64,000 nucleotides of DNA, taken from the NCBI RefSeq assembly GCF_023913515.1, contig NZ_CP099391.1, positions 3,472,001-3,536,000 of the forward strand, read 5' to 3'. Under the pieces are notes generated by a model. The model had not been told where the DNA came from, made no database searches, and saw only the letters and a program-made list of their open reading frames with translations. Position 1 is the stretch's first letter. Every line of letters begins with the position of its first letter. Below, one piece after another: positions 1-8,777 of the stretch. Position numbers and translations under genes: made by a program. Source of the stretch: Natronococcus sp. CG52. Lineage in GTDB: Archaea; Halobacteriota; Halobacteria; Halobacteriales; Natrialbaceae.

Positions 1-1405
1 CCTCGTGTTCGAACTCCGCGAACAGCGTCTGGCGGTAGAGCGTCGAGCGGACGCGTTCGAGGAACTCGTTGAGAACGTGCTTTCGGAACTCGGGGTCCTC
101 GACCGTCCCGAGCAAGTGGTTCGTCAGCAGCGCCTCGTTGACGGTGCTGGCGACCTCGGCCACGAAGATCTCGTAGTCCGAGTAGACGTAGGGCTGTTCC
201 TCCTTCGTGAGTTCGGAGTGCATCGAGTGGCCGAGTTCGTGGGCCAGGGTGTACATCGAGGCGATGTCGTCCTGGTAGTTCATCAGGATGAACGGCTGCG
301 TGTCGTAGGTGCCACCCGAATACGCACCCGACTGTTTGCCCTCGTTCTCGTAGACGTCGACCCACCGGGACTCGAGGCCCTCGGCGACGCTCGACTGGTA
401 CTCCTCGCCGAGCGGCTCGAGCGCGTCGACGATGTACTCGGTCGCCCGGTCGTACTCGACGTCCGGCCCCTCGTCGGCCGTCAGGGGCATGTAGAGGTCC
501 CACATCTGCAGCTCGTCGACCTCGAGCGCCTCGCGTTTGAGTTCGGCGTGGCGGTGTAGTTTGTCGAGATTGTCGTTGACGCTGTCGACGAGATTGTCGT
601 AGACGTCGACGGGAACGTTCGGCCCGTCGAGGGCGGCCTCGCGTGCGGTGTCGTAGTTGCGAGCCTGGGCCATCTTGACGTCGGCCTTGACGCTGTTCTT
701 GTAGGAGGCGGCGACCGTGTTGCGGACGTCGCTCCACTCGTCGAAGTAGCCCTCGTAGACCTCCCGGCGGAACTCGCGGTCGGATCGCTTGAGCAGGTTC
801 GTAACGTTGCTCTGGGTGATCTCGACGGGCTCACCGTCGGGATCCTCGACCGTCGGGAACGACATGTCCGCGTTCGAGAGCATGTTGTACACCTCGCCCG
901 TTGCCCCCGTTACTTCGCTCAGATCGGCGAGCAGCGCCTCGACCTCCGCGGAACGCGTGTGGAGTTTCATCCGCAACACGTCGTCGACGTAGTGTTCGTA
1001 GGTCTCGAGTTCGGGTTCCTCGTCGACCATCGCCTCGAACTCCTCGCGGGTCAACTCCTGGAGTTCGGGCTCGATAAAGGAAGCTGCCGACTGGGCGTCC
1101 GCCGCGAGCGACTGTGCGCGGGCGGACATGGCCTGGTACTCCTGGTCGGTCGTGTCCTCGTCGCTTCGCATCCGGGCGTAGGAGAAGACGGTCGACACCT
1201 CGCGCATGATCTCGTCGCGAAGTTCGAGGACGGTCTGCAGCGTCTCGGCGTCGTGGGTCGCCTGCCCCTCGTACGCTTCGAGTTCGGCGACGCGCTCGGC
1301 GACCGCCTCGTAGGCTGCCTCCCAGTCGTCGTCGGTCGCGTAGATGCTCTCGAGATCCCAGGTGTATTCCTCGTCGATCTCGGAGCGCTCTGGAACGGAA
1401 CTCAT
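1..1405 (-). CDS. pepF: Oligoendopeptidase F (partial, C-terminus beyond window)
   Basis: Translating the minus strand from the ATG at 1405 gives an open frame to the window edge (about 468 codons). It is an M3B-family zinc metallopeptidase that cleaves short cytosolic peptides. The thermolysin-like zinc motif HELGHSMHSEL is visible at about residue 387 (near positions 215-250), after the long alpha-helical N-terminal half typical of PepF. The family is usually near 600 residues, so roughly the last quarter is missing. A divergent M28 peptidase starts 95 bp away, so the intergenic gap probably carries both promoters. The family call is secure; substrate range is not shown. Confidence 0.93.
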   Translation of the reverse strand, partial: MSSVPERSEIDEEYTWDLESIYATDDDWEAAYEAVAERVAELEAYEGQATHDAETLQTVLELRDEIMREVSTVFSYARMRSDEDTTDQEYQAMSARAQSLAADAQSAASFIEPELQELTREEFEAMVDEEPELETYEHYVDDVLRMKLHTRSAEVEALLADLSEVTGATGEVYNMLSNADMSFPTVEDPDGEPVEITQSNVTNLLKRSDREFRREVYEGYFDEWSDVRNTVAASYKNSVKADVKMAQARNYDTAREAALDGPNVPVDVYDNLVDSVNDNLDKLHRHAELKREALEVDELQMWDLYMPLTADEGPDVEYDRATEYIVDALEPLGEEYQSSVAEGLESRWVDVYENEGKQSGAYSGGTYDTQPFILMNYQDDIASMYTLAHELGHSMHSELTKEEQPYVYSDYEIFVAEVASTVNEALLTNHLLGTVEDPEFRKHVLNEFLERVRSTLYRQTLFAEFEHE

Positions 1406-1500
1406 AGCCAGGAGTTGCGAACGAAGGTGGTAAAGGGTATCGAAGCACACGTCGACGGCCGGCCCGACGGCTTTTGCCAGTCGAGACGAAACGAAGAATC

Positions 1501-2895
1501 ATGAACGAGAACGGGGCGGCGGAGCGCAGTTCGACGCTCGAGTCCGCGCTCGGTCGGGCGTGGTCGGACGATCGCTCGTGGAACTTGCTGACGCGACTGA
1601 CCGAACTTCCCGACCGGATGGGCGGCTCGGCGGGCGAACGGGAAGGCGCCGAAATCGTCCGCGATAGCCTTTCGGCGGCGGGAGTCGCGGACGTTCGGAT
1701 CGACGAGTTCCCTATGCAGCACTGGCAACGAGGGCAGACCGAGTTCGCCGTCGTCGGGAGCGAGACGGCGGCCGACGACGACATCGACGAGGCGAGCGGA
1801 GTCGACCGCTCGTTCGACGCGATCGCGCTCCCCTACTCGCCGGCGGGCAACGTCGAAGGCCCGCTGGTCGACGTCGGCTACGGGACCCCCGAAGAGATCG
1901 ACGAGGCCGACCTGCGAGGTGGAATCGCGGTCGCGAGTACGACGACGCCTCCGGGACAGCGATTCGTCCACCGAATGGAGAAGTTCGGTCACGCGGTCGC
2001 CGCGGGCGCGGAAGCGTTCGTCTTCGCCAACCACGTCCCCGGCCAGCTGCCGCCGACGGGTGCGTTGAAGTTCAACGCCGAAGCCGCGGTGCCGGGCGCG
2101 GGCGTGAGCGCCGAAACGCACGACTGGCTCACGGAGTACGCCGAACGCGGCGCTCGAGGGCGCCTTCGCGTGGACGCCTCGACGGAGGACGGCTCGAGCC
2201 AGAACGTCCACGGCGCAGTAGGGCCAGAGACGAACGAGGAAGTGATCGTCCTCGCCCACTACGACGCCCACGACATCGCGGAGGGAGCGCTCGATAACGG
2301 CTGCGGCATCGCGACCGCGGTCGGTGCGGCGTCGATCCTCGCGGCGATCGAGGACGACCTCGAGTGCCAGGTGCGAATCGCCGGCGTCGGCTGCGAAGAG
2401 ATCGGACTGCTCGGCGCCGAGGCGATGGCGGAGGAGACGAATCTCGAGTCAGTTCGCGCGGTCGTCAACGTCGACGGCGCCGGCCGGTTCCGCAACCTGA
2501 AGGCGCTCTCGCACGCCTCGGAGCCGCTCGCGGAGCTAACCGACGAGGTGGCTGAGGCGTTCGGACAGCCGGTCGTCCACGATCCGGATCCGCACCCGTT
2601 CAGCGATCACTGGCCGTTCCTGCGCGCCGGCGTCCCCTCGCTTCAGCTTCACAGCGAGCCGGCCGACGGCGGCGAGCGGGGGCGCGGCTGGGGACACACG
2701 GCGGCGGACACTCGCGACAAGGTCGAGCCGCGGAACCTGCGCGAACACGCCATGCTGACGGCGCTGCTGGTCCGCGAACTGACGCGGACGTCCGCGGCGC
2801 GCGTTTCGACGGAGGAACTCCGCGAGCGGTTCGAGGAGCAGGATTACGTGCCGGGGATGCGCGCGGCCGAAGTCTGGCCGACGGCGTGGGAGTAG
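1501..2895 (+). CDS. M28-family zinc aminopeptidase with PA domain
   Basis: This 464-residue protein belongs to the M28 di-zinc peptidases, which remove N-terminal residues from peptides. The middle (about residues 110-180) looks like the protease-associated insert. The catalytic half carries the expected ligands: AHYDAH followed by LDNGCG, then CEEIGLLGAE, VNVDGAG, and a late DHWPF with a final LQLHSE histidine. I start it at the ATG at 1501; an upstream in-frame TTG at 1474 would add nine residues without support. No signal peptide or twin-arginine motif is visible, so it is probably cytosolic. It is divergent from pepF, and the pair fits peptide recycling. Confidence 0.9.
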   Translation: MNENGAAERSSTLESALGRAWSDDRSWNLLTRLTELPDRMGGSAGEREGAEIVRDSLSAAGVADVRIDEFPMQHWQRGQTEFAVVGSETAADDDIDEASGVDRSFDAIALPYSPAGNVEGPLVDVGYGTPEEIDEADLRGGIAVASTTTPPGQRFVHRMEKFGHAVAAGAEAFVFANHVPGQLPPTGALKFNAEAAVPGAGVSAETHDWLTEYAERGARGRLRVDASTEDGSSQNVHGAVGPETNEEVIVLAHYDAHDIAEGALDNGCGIATAVGAASILAAIEDDLECQVRIAGVGCEEIGLLGAEAMAEETNLESVRAVVNVDGAGRFRNLKALSHASEPLAELTDEVAEAFGQPVVHDPDPHPFSDHWPFLRAGVPSLQLHSEPADGGERGRGWGHTAADTRDKVEPRNLREHAMLTALLVRELTRTSAARVSTEELRERFEEQDYVPGMRAAEVWPTAWE

Positions 2896-2974
2896 GTCCT
2901 CGGCGGCACCGCGCGACCGAGCACACGCAAGGTGTAGCGGTTTGCCTTCGGTAGGCGAACCTTACCGTCATAAC

Positions 2975-3136
2975 ATGACATTCGATCCGCCAGTCACGTG
3001 TCCGGTTTGCCGGGAGACCCTGGAGCCGGACCGGGGGCTCGAGGATCACCTCGTCGGAAAACACACGCAGCGGGAGGTGGTTCGGTACGTTATTTCGAAT
3101 CAGGAGCGAGCCGGGATCGGCTCGCTCGCCGACTGA
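2975..3136 (+). CDS. Small C2H2-like zinc-finger protein
   Basis: This is a 53-residue protein with CPVC near the N-terminus followed by a histidine pair (DHLVGKH), a C-x2-C-x12-H-x4-H pattern that could bind one zinc. Such mini zinc-finger proteins are very common in haloarchaea and mostly uncharacterised. I chose the ATG at 2975; an in-frame TTG at 2942 adds only eleven residues that do not look conserved. It follows the M28 peptidase by 79 bp and converges on a small membrane protein. Function unknown; DNA, RNA or protein binding are all possible. Confidence 0.65.
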   Translation: MTFDPPVTCPVCRETLEPDRGLEDHLVGKHTQREVVRYVISNQERAGIGSLAD

Positions 3137-3160
3137 ACGGTTCTTCGAGGAGTGCTCTTT

Positions 3161-3406
3161 TCAGCCGCGCGTCTCGGCGTCGACCGCAGTTCGGACGACG
3201 CGAGCGACGCCGAGCATCACGAGGAACGCTCCCGCGAAGGTGAGCGTGGCGAACAGGAAGAGGCCGATCGCGATCGGGCCGGCCTCGGACTGTGAGAACA
3301 GCGTCGAGATGACGAACCGATAACTCAGGAAGACGAGAACTACCCCCGCAGCGACGCGAACCGAAGCGCGCCAGTAGGCGCCGTACTCCTCGGGCGAGAG
3401 CTTCAT
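3161..3406 (-). CDS. Small two-TM membrane protein
   Basis: An 81-residue protein starting MKLSPEEYGAYW, with two hydrophobic segments (about residues 17-37 and 48-70) joined by a short polar loop and ending in a charged tail. I use the ATG at 3406 rather than an in-frame GTG at 3433. Its start is 71 bp beyond the stop of truA on the same strand, so truA may be transcribed just ahead of it. No family is recognised and no catalytic residues can be proposed. Confidence 0.65.
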   Translation of the reverse strand: MKLSPEEYGAYWRASVRVAAGVVLVFLSYRFVISTLFSQSEAGPIAIGLFLFATLTFAGAFLVMLGVARVVRTAVDAETRG

Positions 3407-3476
3407 GCTCCGTCGATCGAACGCGGGGGGCAAAAACGCTCCCCCGCGCGGCGGGGAGCGGACCGATCGGCTCGCT

Positions 3477-4331
3477 TCACTCCATTCCGTCTCTCAACTG
3501 CCCGGCCACCCGCGCGCCCGTCCGTCGCTCGAGACGGCGCTCGTCGAACACCGACCGCGCGCTCGCCGCGGCCCGCTCGTCGATCTCGAACGCGAGAGCG
3601 GGGTAGTCGACGTCGGTCAGGACGAGCGGTTCGGGAGGAGCGGGTGCGATCCCCTCGTGACCGGGCAGCGGCTCGGGATCCAGCGCTCGCTCGAGTTTGT
3701 CGAACGATTCCGCACCGGCGCCGACCGCCAGCGCGAGCGAGACGAGTCGTCGGACGAGTTCGCGGGCGAAGCCGCCCGCCGTGACGGTGACGGCGAGGTA
3801 GTCCCCGTCGCGCGTCGCCTCGAGCGTCGGCGACCGCTCGGTGTTGTGGTCGTCGGGCGTGAGGTTGTGGAAGTCGTGTCTGCCGGAGAGGGCGTCGCAG
3901 GCGTCGCGGAACCGGTCGTCGTCGACGGTATCGCGAGTCGACGGCGTCTTCGTTCCATCGCGGCGTTTTGCAGGCGGCGCGTACAGGTGATACGTGTACT
4001 CGCGACGAGCCGCGTGGTGCGTCGCGTGGAACGACGCGGGCGCGTCGTCGGCCGCCCACGACCGGATTCCGGCGGGAAGTTCCCCGTTGAACGCCCGCGG
4101 CGTGAGCCAGTCGGGCGCCTCGAGTCCGATCGTCTGGGCGAGCGCGGAGACGCCGGCGTCGGTTCGGCCGGCCGCGGCGTAGCCGGCGGGTTTGTCCGCG
4201 TCGGGAGCGAGGACCTCGAGCGCCCGGAGCGCGTCGAAAATCGCGTCCTCGACGGTCGGGACGTCGGGCTGGCGCTGGAAGCCGCGGTAGTCGGTCCCGT
4301 CGTAGGCGATCCGGAACGCGCGCGTCGGCAT
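3477..4331 (-). CDS. truA: tRNA pseudouridine synthase TruA
   Basis: This 284-residue protein is a TruA-family enzyme, which isomerises uridines at positions 38-40 of the tRNA anticodon arm. The signature AGRTDAGVSA, containing the catalytic aspartate (Asp58), is intact. The second conserved block with the HDFHNLTP sequence and the late FARELVRRLV region also match the family. Length is typical for archaeal TruA. It acts in the cytosol and should be constitutive. The ATG at 4331 gives MPTRAFRIAYDGTDYRGFQ, the expected N-terminus. Confidence 0.95.
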   Translation of the reverse strand: MPTRAFRIAYDGTDYRGFQRQPDVPTVEDAIFDALRALEVLAPDADKPAGYAAAGRTDAGVSALAQTIGLEAPDWLTPRAFNGELPAGIRSWAADDAPASFHATHHAARREYTYHLYAPPAKRRDGTKTPSTRDTVDDDRFRDACDALSGRHDFHNLTPDDHNTERSPTLEATRDGDYLAVTVTAGGFARELVRRLVSLALAVGAGAESFDKLERALDPEPLPGHEGIAPAPPEPLVLTDVDYPALAFEIDERAAASARSVFDERRLERRTGARVAGQLRDGME

Positions 4332-4480
4332 ACGAGTGGACTGAGCGGGGCTCGCGTGTTAGACCCGTCGACCGACGCGAGCGGGCGGACGCCGTCGCTC
4401 GATTCGCGGTGAAACGCCGCCCTCGGCCTCCATGCTCCGGCTCAACGCTTACCGCGCTCGGTTTCGAACCCGATCGTACG

Positions 4481-4744
4481 ATGCTCGAACTGTACCAGGC
4501 CGAGAGCTGTCCGCACAGCACCGAGGTCCGCGAGAAGCTCACCGGACTCGGCTGCTCGTACGTCGTCCACAACCCGCGACTGCCCGGCGACGAGGGCGGC
4601 GACGTACTCAACGAGCAGACGCACCGTGCGCTGACCGACCTCGGCGGGGAGGACTCGATCCCGTTTCTCGTCGACACGGATCGGGAAGAACAGCTGTACG
4701 AGAGCGAGGATATCGTCGACTATCTCGAGGAACACTACGGCTGA
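4481..4744 (+). CDS. Glutaredoxin / GST N-terminal-domain-like protein
   Basis: This 87-residue single-domain thioredoxin-fold protein begins MLELYQAESCPHS. The CPHS motif has one catalytic cysteine (Cys10), as in monothiol glutaredoxins and GST N-terminal domains. The cis-proline loop (SIPFLVD) and the final ESEDIVDYLEEHY helix match the fold. Haloarchaea use gamma-glutamylcysteine rather than glutathione, so it may act with that thiol. The ATG at 4481 gives the family-like start; the longer frame from 4409 is unsupported. It converges on the creatininase gene, 18 bp away. Confidence 0.82.
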   Translation: MLELYQAESCPHSTEVREKLTGLGCSYVVHNPRLPGDEGGDVLNEQTHRALTDLGGEDSIPFLVDTDREEQLYESEDIVDYLEEHYG

Positions 4745-4762
4745 TCGACCGGGCCCGACCCC

Positions 4763-5566
4763 TCAGTCAGTGTCCTCGAGCGCGTCGACGAGCCGACGCA
4801 GCTCCGAGACCGCGGCGGCGACGAGCGCCTCGCCTTTCTCCGCGGTCGCGACGGTCGGATCGCCGACGTTCCCGGTGTGAGTCAGTTCGTCCATAGCCTC
4901 CGCGGTGAGCGCCCAGCCGACCTTGTTGTCGCCGAGCGCGTCGTAGTCGGTGAGCGGAAGCGATTCCTCGGGCGGATCCACCCGCTCGGCGCGGTCCATG
5001 TGGACGAGTTCCGGCAGCAGTTCGAGCATGATGCTGGTCTCGAACTCGGAGGCGTGAAAGGAGACGTCGCCGGTGCGGATCTCCTCGGCGACCTCCGCGA
5101 AGAGGTTCACGAGCGGCGCGTGGAACGCCTCGATGCCGTGTTCGGTCCGCAGTTTGCGGACGACGACCTCGAGTTCGGGATCCTGCGCGAGGTAGTGACC
5201 GTTGAGCAGGACGACGTTCTCGATCCCCCACCGGCCGGCGGACGCGCAGACGTCCGCGACGTAGCGCTGAAACGTCTCCGAGGAGAGCGTAAACGTCCCC
5301 GGTTTGAACGTGTGGTGGGGACTGACGCCGTACCAGATCGGCGGCGCGAGCAGCGCGGGACTGCGCTCGGCGACGCGCTCGGCGAGCGCGTCGGGCATGT
5401 AGACGTCGACGCCGAGCGGGAGGTGGTGGCCGTGCTGTTCGGTGTTGCCGACCGGGACGAGCAGCGTCGAGGTGCGCTCGAGGGCCGCCTCGATCTCCTG
5501 CCAGGTCATCTCCGCGACGCGGTACGGCTCGTCGGGCGTCGCACCGTCGATCGAGTCGTCGGTCAT
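4763..5566 (-). CDS. Creatininase-family amidohydrolase
   Basis: This 267-residue protein has the family hallmark PVGNTEQHGHHLPLGVD near residue 40, which supplies glutamate, histidine and aspartate metal ligands, plus the NGHYL element further in. The family includes creatinine amidohydrolase and the archaeal enzyme ArfB, which deformylates an intermediate of riboflavin/F420 synthesis. In a haloarchaeon an ArfB-like role is more likely than creatinine use, but the sequence alone does not decide. I use the ATG at 5566; the open frame extends upstream without a good start. Confidence 0.85.
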   Translation of the reverse strand: MTDDSIDGATPDEPYRVAEMTWQEIEAALERTSTLLVPVGNTEQHGHHLPLGVDVYMPDALAERVAERSPALLAPPIWYGVSPHHTFKPGTFTLSSETFQRYVADVCASAGRWGIENVVLLNGHYLAQDPELEVVVRKLRTEHGIEAFHAPLVNLFAEVAEEIRTGDVSFHASEFETSIMLELLPELVHMDRAERVDPPEESLPLTDYDALGDNKVGWALTAEAMDELTHTGNVGDPTVATAEKGEALVAAAVSELRRLVDALEDTD

Positions 5567-5651
5567 ACGATCGCTTCGCCGCCCGACGACTAAACCGGTA
5601 CGGGAGTGGCCGACGCGCCGAGTCGATACCGATCCACAGACGTCGGCAACC

Positions 5652-7022
5652 CTAGTCGCGATCGGCGCCCATCCGCGGGTAAATCTCCTCCCAGTCGCTG
5701 GGGACGACGGGACCCTCGAGCAGCGGATCGTCCGTTTCGAGCATCCACTCCACGAGGTCGTCCCGTAGCCGGGTCCGGATCGCGTCGTGGTCGGGGTCGT
5801 CGGCGAGGTTCTCACGCTCGTCGGGATCGTTCTCGAGATCGTACAGTTCCTCGTACGGTCGCTGCTCGCAGTAGTACTCCTCGCGGACCTCGCGACCGGC
5901 GTCGCTCTCGTAGATGTCCCGCGTCAGGTAGATCTCGGGCAGGTGCCAGAAGTTTCGAATGTACTTGTAGCGATCGGTCCGGACCACCCGTATCGGGTTG
6001 TACCGATCGTGCCAGGTCATCCCGGCGAACACTCGCTCTCGAGGCGCGTACTCGCCGCGGTCGTCGGAGGCGACCGTGGTCTCGTGGGTCAGGAGGGGAC
6101 CGAGACTTCGTCCGGCGAGGTTCTCGGGAATTTCGGCGCCCGCGAACTCGAGCAGCGTCGGGAAGACGTCGACGTTGCTCACCAGGTCGTCGACGACGCG
6201 GCCGTTCTCGAGGACGTTCGGATAGCGCATCAGCAGGGCGGCCTCGATACCGGGATCGTAACAGCACCCCTTCGCCCGCGGGAACGCTACCCCGTGTTCG
6301 GTCGTGAAGACGACGAGCGTCTCGTCGGCGATTCCGGCGGTCTCGAGCGCATCGAGGATCGTCCCGACGGCGTCGTCGAGCGCCTCGAGCATCCCCTGAG
6401 CTTCGGCGATGTCGCTGCGAATGCCGGGACGATCGGGGAGAAATGGGAGGGGTTCGACCGTGTCCGGATCGGGCGGATCGTAGCGGTCGGGTTCGAACCC
6501 GAAGCCGTCCCCGTCCTCGACCCGGTGAAGTTCGAAGAAGCCGACGGACGCGAAGAACGGATCGTCGTAGTCGCCCGCGGAGAGCACCGTCGAGACGTCG
6601 TCGGCCACCGCTCGAGCGCGGGCCGTCTCGTGGACCGACGGCGGCGTGTTCACCCGCAGGGACTCTTCGACGTGTTCCCGGTCGTAGCCGAGCCTGTCGG
6701 GGTGCTCCGTAACGTGCTGGAGCCCGAACCGGTGGGTCTCGTAGCCGGCCTCGCCGAGGCACACCGGAAGCAGCGACTCGTCCGGTCCGATCTCCCAGTT
6801 GCCGTGTGCGAGTCCCAGCATCCCGTTCTGGTGGGGGTGACGCCCGGTCACGAGACTCGAACGGCTGGGCGAGCACTGGGGCGCCGTGACGAAGTGGCGG
6901 TCGAACCGAACGCCATCTCCGGCGAGTTCGTCGATCCGGGGTGTGTCAACGGCCGCGCCGTAACAGCCCAGATACTGCCCCAGATCGTGGCAGTGAACGA
7001 GAACCACGTTTGGCGATGCCAT
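5652..7022 (-). CDS. Sulfatase (N-sulfoglucosamine sulfohydrolase-like)
   Basis: This 456-residue enzyme belongs to the alkaline-phosphatase/sulfatase superfamily. The complete signature CSPSRSSLVTGRHPHQNG is present, with Cys50 as the residue normally converted to formylglycine and Arg54 next to it. A C-terminal EELYDLENDPDERENL block is typical of arylsulfatase/heparan-N-sulfatase relatives. It should hydrolyse a sulfate ester or sulfamate. No signal sequence is visible, suggesting cytosolic action on imported substrate. The start at 7022 (MASPNVVLVHCHDLG) is preferred because metal-binding residues follow directly. It is divergent from a second, non-canonical sulfatase homologue. Confidence 0.9.
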   Translation of the reverse strand: MASPNVVLVHCHDLGQYLGCYGAAVDTPRIDELAGDGVRFDRHFVTAPQCSPSRSSLVTGRHPHQNGMLGLAHGNWEIGPDESLLPVCLGEAGYETHRFGLQHVTEHPDRLGYDREHVEESLRVNTPPSVHETARARAVADDVSTVLSAGDYDDPFFASVGFFELHRVEDGDGFGFEPDRYDPPDPDTVEPLPFLPDRPGIRSDIAEAQGMLEALDDAVGTILDALETAGIADETLVVFTTEHGVAFPRAKGCCYDPGIEAALLMRYPNVLENGRVVDDLVSNVDVFPTLLEFAGAEIPENLAGRSLGPLLTHETTVASDDRGEYAPRERVFAGMTWHDRYNPIRVVRTDRYKYIRNFWHLPEIYLTRDIYESDAGREVREEYYCEQRPYEELYDLENDPDERENLADDPDHDAIRTRLRDDLVEWMLETDDPLLEGPVVPSDWEEIYPRMGADRD

Positions 7023-7186
7023 GACCACGACCGACGAGAACGGCGAGGGTAAGCGTTCGGCTGGAATCAACAGGCGCGTTCTCTCGAGAAGAAAAGTATT
7101 CGACTCGGAACGGTCGTTGATACCGTGACCACCCTGCATTCTCCGGGCTTGTGGCCTTGCCTACGAGAGACGGAGGTGAGTCAACC
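7023..7186. promoter_or_regulatory. Divergent promoter region between the two sulfatase-like genes
   Basis: This 164-bp gap separates two outward-facing genes. It contains the AT-richer stretch around 7085-7105 and the strong Shine-Dalgarno GGAGGTGA at 7172-7179, which fixes the start of the rightward gene. I cannot point to a certain TATA box for either side. Confidence 0.4.
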
Positions 7187-8674
7187 ATGGACGAATCCAA
7201 CGGGCGTGATGACGAATCACACACTTCTGTGCGGAACGTCGTTTTCGTGGTCTTCGACACGGCTCGAGCGAAAAGTGCGAGTGACGAAACGACGCCGGCG
7301 TTGACGGCGCTCGCTGACGAGGGGACGGTTTTCGAGAACGCGTTCGCGACCGCGCCGTGGACGTTGCCCTCGCACGCCTCGTTGTTCACCGGGCTGTACC
7401 CATCCGAGCACGGCGCCCACGGCGGACACACGTATCTGGACGAAAATCTCCGAACGCTCTCGGAATCCTTCGCGGACTCGGGATACGAGACGATCGGCAT
7501 CTCGAACAACACCTGGATCACCGAGGAGTTCGGCTTCGACCGCGGATTCGACGACCTCCGGAAGGGGTGGCAGTACATTCAGTCCGACGCCGACATGGGT
7601 GCGGTCGTCCGGGGCGAGGACTTGAACGAGAAGCTCCAGGCCACCCGCAACCGGCTCTTCGACGGCAATCCGCTCGTCAACGCCGCGAACATCCTCTACA
7701 GCGAGGTGTTCCAGCCGGCCGGCGACGACGGCGCCGATCGCTCGACCACGTGGATTCGGAACTGGCTCGAGAGCCGGAGCGACGACCGACCGTTCTTCCT
7801 GTTCTGTAACTTCATCGAACCCCACGTCGAGTACGATCCGCCGCGGGAGTACGCGGAGCGGTTCCTGCCCGACGACGCGAGCTACGAGGACGCGACCGCG
7901 GTCAGGCAGGACCCGCGGGCCTACGACTGCGAGGACTACGACATCACCGAACGGGAGTTCCGCCTCCTCCGCGGCCTCTACCGGGCCGAACTCGCGTACG
8001 TCGACGACCAGCTCGCACAGCTCCGGGAGGCGCTGACGGCGGCCGGCGAGTGGGAGGACACGCTACTGGTCGTCTGCGGCGACCACGGCGAGAACATCGG
8101 CGAACACGGCTTCTTCGGCCACCAGTACAACCTCTACGACACGCTAACCAACGTTCCCCTGGTGCTTCACGGCGGCCCCTTCACCGACGGCGGGCGTCGG
8201 CAGGATCTCGTGCAACTGCTCGATATCCCTGCGACGCTGCTCGAGACGGTCGGCATCGACGATCCGAAACTGATCGAGCAGGGACACGGCCGATCGATGC
8301 ACCCCGACAGCGACGCTGCCGAGCGGGACGCCGTCTTCTCCGAGTACGTCGCACCGCAGCCCTCGATCGAGCGGCTCGAGGCCCGCTTCGGCGAGATTCC
8401 CGACCGAGTCCGCGCGTTCGACCGTCGCCTCCGGGCCGTCCGCACGAGCGACTACAAGTACGTCCGCGGCGACGACGGCTTCGAACGGCTGCACGACGTC
8501 GAACGCGATCCGTCCGAGCGAAACGACGTCACGGCCGAGCGGCCGGAGCAGGTTCGAACCCTGCGCGAGCGACTCGAGGAGCAGTTCGATCCGCTCGCGG
8601 AGGCCGACGCGGGCGAGAAGGTCGCGATGCGCGAGGGAACGAAGGATCGTCTGGCGGACCTCGGTTACCTCTGA
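7187..8674 (+). CDS. Sulfatase-superfamily protein with Thr/His in place of catalytic Cys/Arg
   Basis: This 495-residue protein shares the sulfatase fold: FVVFDTARA near the N-terminus, the nucleophile loop, VVCGDHGENIGEHG for metal binding, and a late DYKYVRGDDGFERLHD block. The nucleophile loop reads APWTLPSHASLFTG, so threonine (Thr59) and histidine (His63) replace the Cys and Arg of true sulfatases. It therefore cannot form formylglycine there, and may be a phosphodiesterase or a phospho- or glycerol-phosphotransferase-like enzyme. The ATG at 7187 is supported by GGAGGTGA at 7172-7179, seven bases upstream; an earlier in-frame GTG (7151) lacks this. Confidence 0.87.
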   Translation: MDESNGRDDESHTSVRNVVFVVFDTARAKSASDETTPALTALADEGTVFENAFATAPWTLPSHASLFTGLYPSEHGAHGGHTYLDENLRTLSESFADSGYETIGISNNTWITEEFGFDRGFDDLRKGWQYIQSDADMGAVVRGEDLNEKLQATRNRLFDGNPLVNAANILYSEVFQPAGDDGADRSTTWIRNWLESRSDDRPFFLFCNFIEPHVEYDPPREYAERFLPDDASYEDATAVRQDPRAYDCEDYDITEREFRLLRGLYRAELAYVDDQLAQLREALTAAGEWEDTLLVVCGDHGENIGEHGFFGHQYNLYDTLTNVPLVLHGGPFTDGGRRQDLVQLLDIPATLLETVGIDDPKLIEQGHGRSMHPDSDAAERDAVFSEYVAPQPSIERLEARFGEIPDRVRAFDRRLRAVRTSDYKYVRGDDGFERLHDVERDPSERNDVTAERPEQVRTLRERLEEQFDPLAEADAGEKVAMREGTKDRLADLGYL

Positions 8675-8777
8675 GGGGGAAATCGAGGGCGACGCGGACG
8701 GACGAGAAGGGGCCGGCCGAGAGCCGGCTCCGGCGCCACGGAGACCGTTATTGTGTTCGGGCGTGTAGGAGCAGGAC

